Of a stretch of 16,530 nucleotides of DNA, positions 14,746 to 16,530 are shown in pieces. Position 1 is the stretch's first letter. Each line of letters begins with the position of its first letter. The translations under genes were made by a program, and so were the position numbers. Origin of the DNA: Desulfobacterales bacterium (GTDB lineage: Bacteria > Desulfobacterota > Desulfobacteria > Desulfobacterales > UBA11574); assembly GCA_012974475.1 (NCBI GenBank), contig JAAXQD010000016.1:1-16530 (forward strand). Reading direction: 5' to 3'. The notes beneath the pieces are model-generated. The model did no database searches, was not told the DNA's origin, and saw nothing but the letters and a program-made list of their open reading frames with translations.

Positions 14746-15180
14746 TTCTTCCTCCATTATAATTACAGGTTGCCAGAAAGCCTGCCATAATCAGTCAGTT
14801 ATATTTGAGAACGGGTGGATTTAGACGCCTGACTACTATCGAGTATCGTCGCGGTAAAATTCCTTTTCAGTGCATAGAGGACTGTTTCAGGGTAATTCTT
14901 CAATTGGGCAATATTTTGAGGCATTCTTTCGTGTCACTTCTGAGGTTTCCGGGGAAGGCATCAGGTTGAGTTCCTCTGGCCTGGTCGACCCAACCTTCCG
15001 CACAAATAGCGAAGGCCTCATCGTTACCTGTCAACTATGGTCGGGCCACGGTAACCAACTATAATAACGGTAAAAGAGGCCAAAAATAAGCCATAAGATC
15101 GTTTCAAATAACTTTTTTGACCCCAAAAAGACCAATGTTTGACTCTATAGACCTTGCGTCGAGGTGTTGCCCGCGCTCTT
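14746..15180. other. 435-bp non-coding gap with two inverted repeats
   Basis: No frame has a credible start, ribosome site or family resemblance. Two adjacent inverted repeats stand out: CCTTCCGC (14994-15001) with GCGAAGG (15009-15015), and GTTACC (15023-15028) with GGTAAC (15050-15055). The sequence may hold the promoter and leader of the CHAP-like gene, a decayed gene, or a structured RNA; no convincing -35/-10 pair was found. A TATAAT hexamer at 14756-14761 (minus strand) overlaps the ribosome site of the CHAP-like gene too closely to be its promoter. Confidence 0.4.
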
Positions 15181-15648
15181 TTACGCCTCGGGTTCGGACT
15201 TCAAACTATCGGCCCGCTTTTGGATCGCTTCTGGGTCCCTGATTTTGAGCTTGCTGAACAGGGTGTTCATGCCGCTGCTGCCGCCTGCCAGAAGCAAGGC
15301 GGTGAGAAACAGACCTATAGTGTTGTTGATCTTGTGGGTACTGCCAAAAAGCACCGTCACGAGTTCCCCGACAATATTCAAATTGGCGGTCTTGCAGAAA
15401 ATAAACGCCGTTATCACGATGATAGGCGTCTTCCATCCCTTGTCATGTAGATATTTCAGATAGATTTTCCACTGGAAAATGGTAGAAAACGCTACCTCTA
15501 TGACAACCGCCAGCATGAAGAACTTGACCAGCAGATCAAGCCCTTTGGAAAGGCTATCCTCGGGTGCAGGGTCCCCGGCGAATGCCGAACCACACAACAG
15601 CACCACAACCACAACAAATAGGATCAACCACATCCTGATACGTATCAT
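15181..15648 (-). CDS. Small inner-membrane protein with signal peptide, unknown function
   Basis: With ATG 15648 the product has 155 residues. The N terminus MIRIRMW plus a long hydrophobic run ends in SAFA-GD, a good signal peptidase I site (about after residue 24). Three further hydrophobic segments follow at about 38-58, 74-90 and 108-124, then a charged cytosolic or periplasmic tail. A Gly/Ser-rich turn, LLLAGGSSGMN (118-128), follows the last helix. The size and topology would fit a holin-like, immunity or channel protein, but no family was recognised and none of these roles is shown. GGGAGG with good spacing supports this start over a GTG at 15708. The possible leader ORF upstream overlaps its start as ATGA. 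Confidence 0.65.
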   Translation of the reverse strand: MIRIRMWLILFVVVVVLLCGSAFAGDPAPEDSLSKGLDLLVKFFMLAVVIEVAFSTIFQWKIYLKYLHDKGWKTPIIVITAFIFCKTANLNIVGELVTVLFGSTHKINNTIGLFLTALLLAGGSSGMNTLFSKLKIRDPEAIQKRADSLKSEPEA

Positions 15649-15710
15649 CGCTTTCCTCCCTGAATTTTTTGATAGACGATCTGATGTATTACAAAAGGTC
15701 TTTTCCACAT
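15645..15710 (-). CDS. Possible 21-codon leader ORF coupled to the membrane protein gene
   Basis: An ATG at 15708-15710 with GAGG five bases upstream opens a 21-codon frame that encodes a basic peptide starting MWKRPF and ending GGKR. Its TGA overlaps the ATG of the membrane protein gene as ATGA, the classical geometry of translational coupling. The main gene also has its own GGGAGG inside this frame. The peptide resembles nothing recognised; it may be a leader peptide or chance. Confidence 0.3.
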   Translation of the reverse strand: MWKRPFVIHQIVYQKIQGGKR

Positions 15711-15741
15711 TGATTCCTCGTCTGCTTGTAGGGTGAGATTC

Positions 15742-15747
15742 ATTATA
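15742..15747 (-). promoter_or_regulatory. Candidate -10 element upstream of the membrane protein gene
   Basis: A perfect TATAAT on the minus strand lies about 30 bases before the 21-codon leader ORF and about 95 bases before the membrane protein start. No good -35 hexamer stands 16-18 bp upstream, so the element may need an activator or be fortuitous. A short tandem repeat, TGGAAAATT twice (about 15750-15768), adjoins it. Confidence 0.3.
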
Positions 15748-15837
15748 TATGGAAAATTGTGGAAAATTATTGCCGAGATTTTGCGGAATTCTTTAACTGA
15801 TCAATTCCGTCATTCAAACCTGATTTAAAGTTTGAAA

Positions 15838-15868
15838 TAAAACAGGCAGGGCCATTTCTGACCCTGCC
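15838..15868 (-). terminator. Intrinsic terminator after the secreted Cys-rich protein gene
   Basis: On the minus strand GGCAGGG (15868-15862) pairs perfectly with CCCTGCC (15851-15845) across a 10-base loop, and TGTTTTATTT follows at once. It stands 25 bases after the stop codon at 15893, the expected place. It separates the AT-rich gene from the membrane protein gene and suggests that the two are separate transcripts. Confidence 0.8.
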
Positions 15869-15892
15869 ATTAAATTTCATAAAGGAAGTACT

Positions 15893-16381
15893 TCACTCCT
15901 GACATAATTTTATAAGATGAACAAAAGCATCTATAATACTTGTCTCTTCAGGCACCTCAGAAGTTATAAAAATAGGAAATGCTTTCTCACTACTACTGAA
16001 TTTTTCATTATTGTATTCTCTATTAAAATTGTCTCCATATTTATTAAATCCATTAACAGTGATACATTTGTCATTATGAAAACACTCAAGATATATGCGT
16101 CTCCGTCCTTCACTTTGTTTTTGGATAATTTCTGCATTTAAATCCTTAGCATTTGCAGATACTGTTACATCCTTTTCTCCCTTATCACTTTTTGTATGAA
16201 ATCTGTATGCTATATCACAATCATCAATTTTTAAGCTACTTGGACCGCCTGCGAATCTACTTTCTAAAAAATTGATAGTTATTTTTATTGAAGGTCCCAA
16301 CTCACCAGGTCCACAACCCAAGGTCAAACTAGGAGTTAAAAAAACGATAATAAGTATTAGGGAAAATAGGATTCTATGCAT
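15893..16381 (-). CDS. AT-rich Cys-containing secreted protein of unknown function
   Basis: The 162-residue product begins with MHRI and a hydrophobic core to about residue 20, then LTLGCGPGE; cleavage near C23 may be by signal peptidase I or II (the lipobox T-L-G-C is imperfect). The mature part holds C23, C55, C100, C106 and C160 and mixed polar beta-type sequence, and would lie in the periplasm or on a membrane. No family was recognised. Base composition is visibly more AT-rich than in neighbouring genes (many A/T-ending codons), a sign of recent acquisition. GAGG seven bases before the ATG supports the start, and it has its own terminator. It could be an immunity-type or adaptor protein, but nothing in the sequence proves this. 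Confidence 0.6.
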   Translation of the reverse strand: MHRILFSLILIIVFLTPSLTLGCGPGELGPSIKITINFLESRFAGGPSSLKIDDCDIAYRFHTKSDKGEKDVTVSANAKDLNAEIIQKQSEGRRRIYLECFHNDKCITVNGFNKYGDNFNREYNNEKFSSSEKAFPIFITSEVPEETSIIDAFVHLIKLCQE

Positions 16382-16530
16382 GGTTGTTCCTCAGTTGGTT
16401 AGGGTTGCATAACTATCTTGCCACAATAGAAATTATTTTTTGGCAGATGTCGAGTGAAGGTGTGTATTGGTAATATAAGGTGGGGGAGGCCTCACTGCTT
16501 TACATGTATGGGATATACTAAGCATTTTTT

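Noticed and set aside
14870..15064. 64-residue plus-strand frame
   Set aside because: No ribosome site, no recognisable sequence, and it lies in a gap among minus-strand genes.
15750..15768. Two tandem copies of TGGAAAATT
   Set aside because: Only two short units in AT-rich DNA; too few to call an array or iteron.

Overview
The window looks like chromosomal DNA of an anaerobic deltaproteobacterium (Desulfobacterota, perhaps Desulfobacterales). This is inferred from the gene mix: a UbiE/MenG quinone methyltransferase near a UbiB-type kinase, a FixH/YtkA-like protein paired with a small TauE/DsbD_2 membrane protein, a YchF-like GTPase paralogue, YajD, YhbY and an HpnB-like glycosyltransferase. 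No marker gene fixes the lineage. No tRNA, rRNA, CRISPR array, transposase or integrase was seen.

Layout: 1-347 is AT-rich with no gene. From 348 to 1770 (minus) ubiE is followed 16 bp later by a second SAM methyltransferase. At 2066-2094 a well-formed sigma70-type promoter leads into a plus-strand pair, a YtkA/FixH-like exported protein overlapping a six-helix DsbD_2/TauE protein, then a small zinc-ribbon protein and ubiB (to 5633). From 5658 to 8368 the minus strand carries a serine racemase-like PLP enzyme, a YajD-type HNH protein, an SDR protein lacking the usual catalytic Tyr/Lys, and a beheaded Ogt/MGMT remnant. A roughly 100-bp imperfect palindrome lies between the PLP gene and yajD. 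A YchF-like GTPase (8497-9567, plus) diverges from the remnant and converges on an alpha/beta hydrolase that follows yhbY (minus), and then comes a membrane glycosyltransferase.

From 12281 to 16381 the character changes to accessory. All genes are on the minus strand: a small phospholipase A2-like protein with a perfect PLA2 histidine signature but no signal peptide, a calcineurin-like metallophosphatase, a PG-binding plus CHAP-like amidase also without a signal peptide, a 155-residue membrane protein preceded by a possible 21-codon coupled leader ORF, and a Cys-rich AT-rich secreted protein ending in a clear intrinsic terminator. Two envelope-attacking enzyme types (peptidoglycan and phospholipid) without export signals, next to a small membrane protein and a small secreted protein, is the part most likely to hold an undescribed system. 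An effector/immunity or lysis role is inference only.

Functionally, the left part concerns isoprenoid quinones (ubiE, ubiB) and probably metal or cytochrome handling in the envelope, the middle part is mixed housekeeping (amino acid PLP enzyme, RNA-binding YhbY, GTPase, hydrolase), and the right part is envelope-directed accessory genes.
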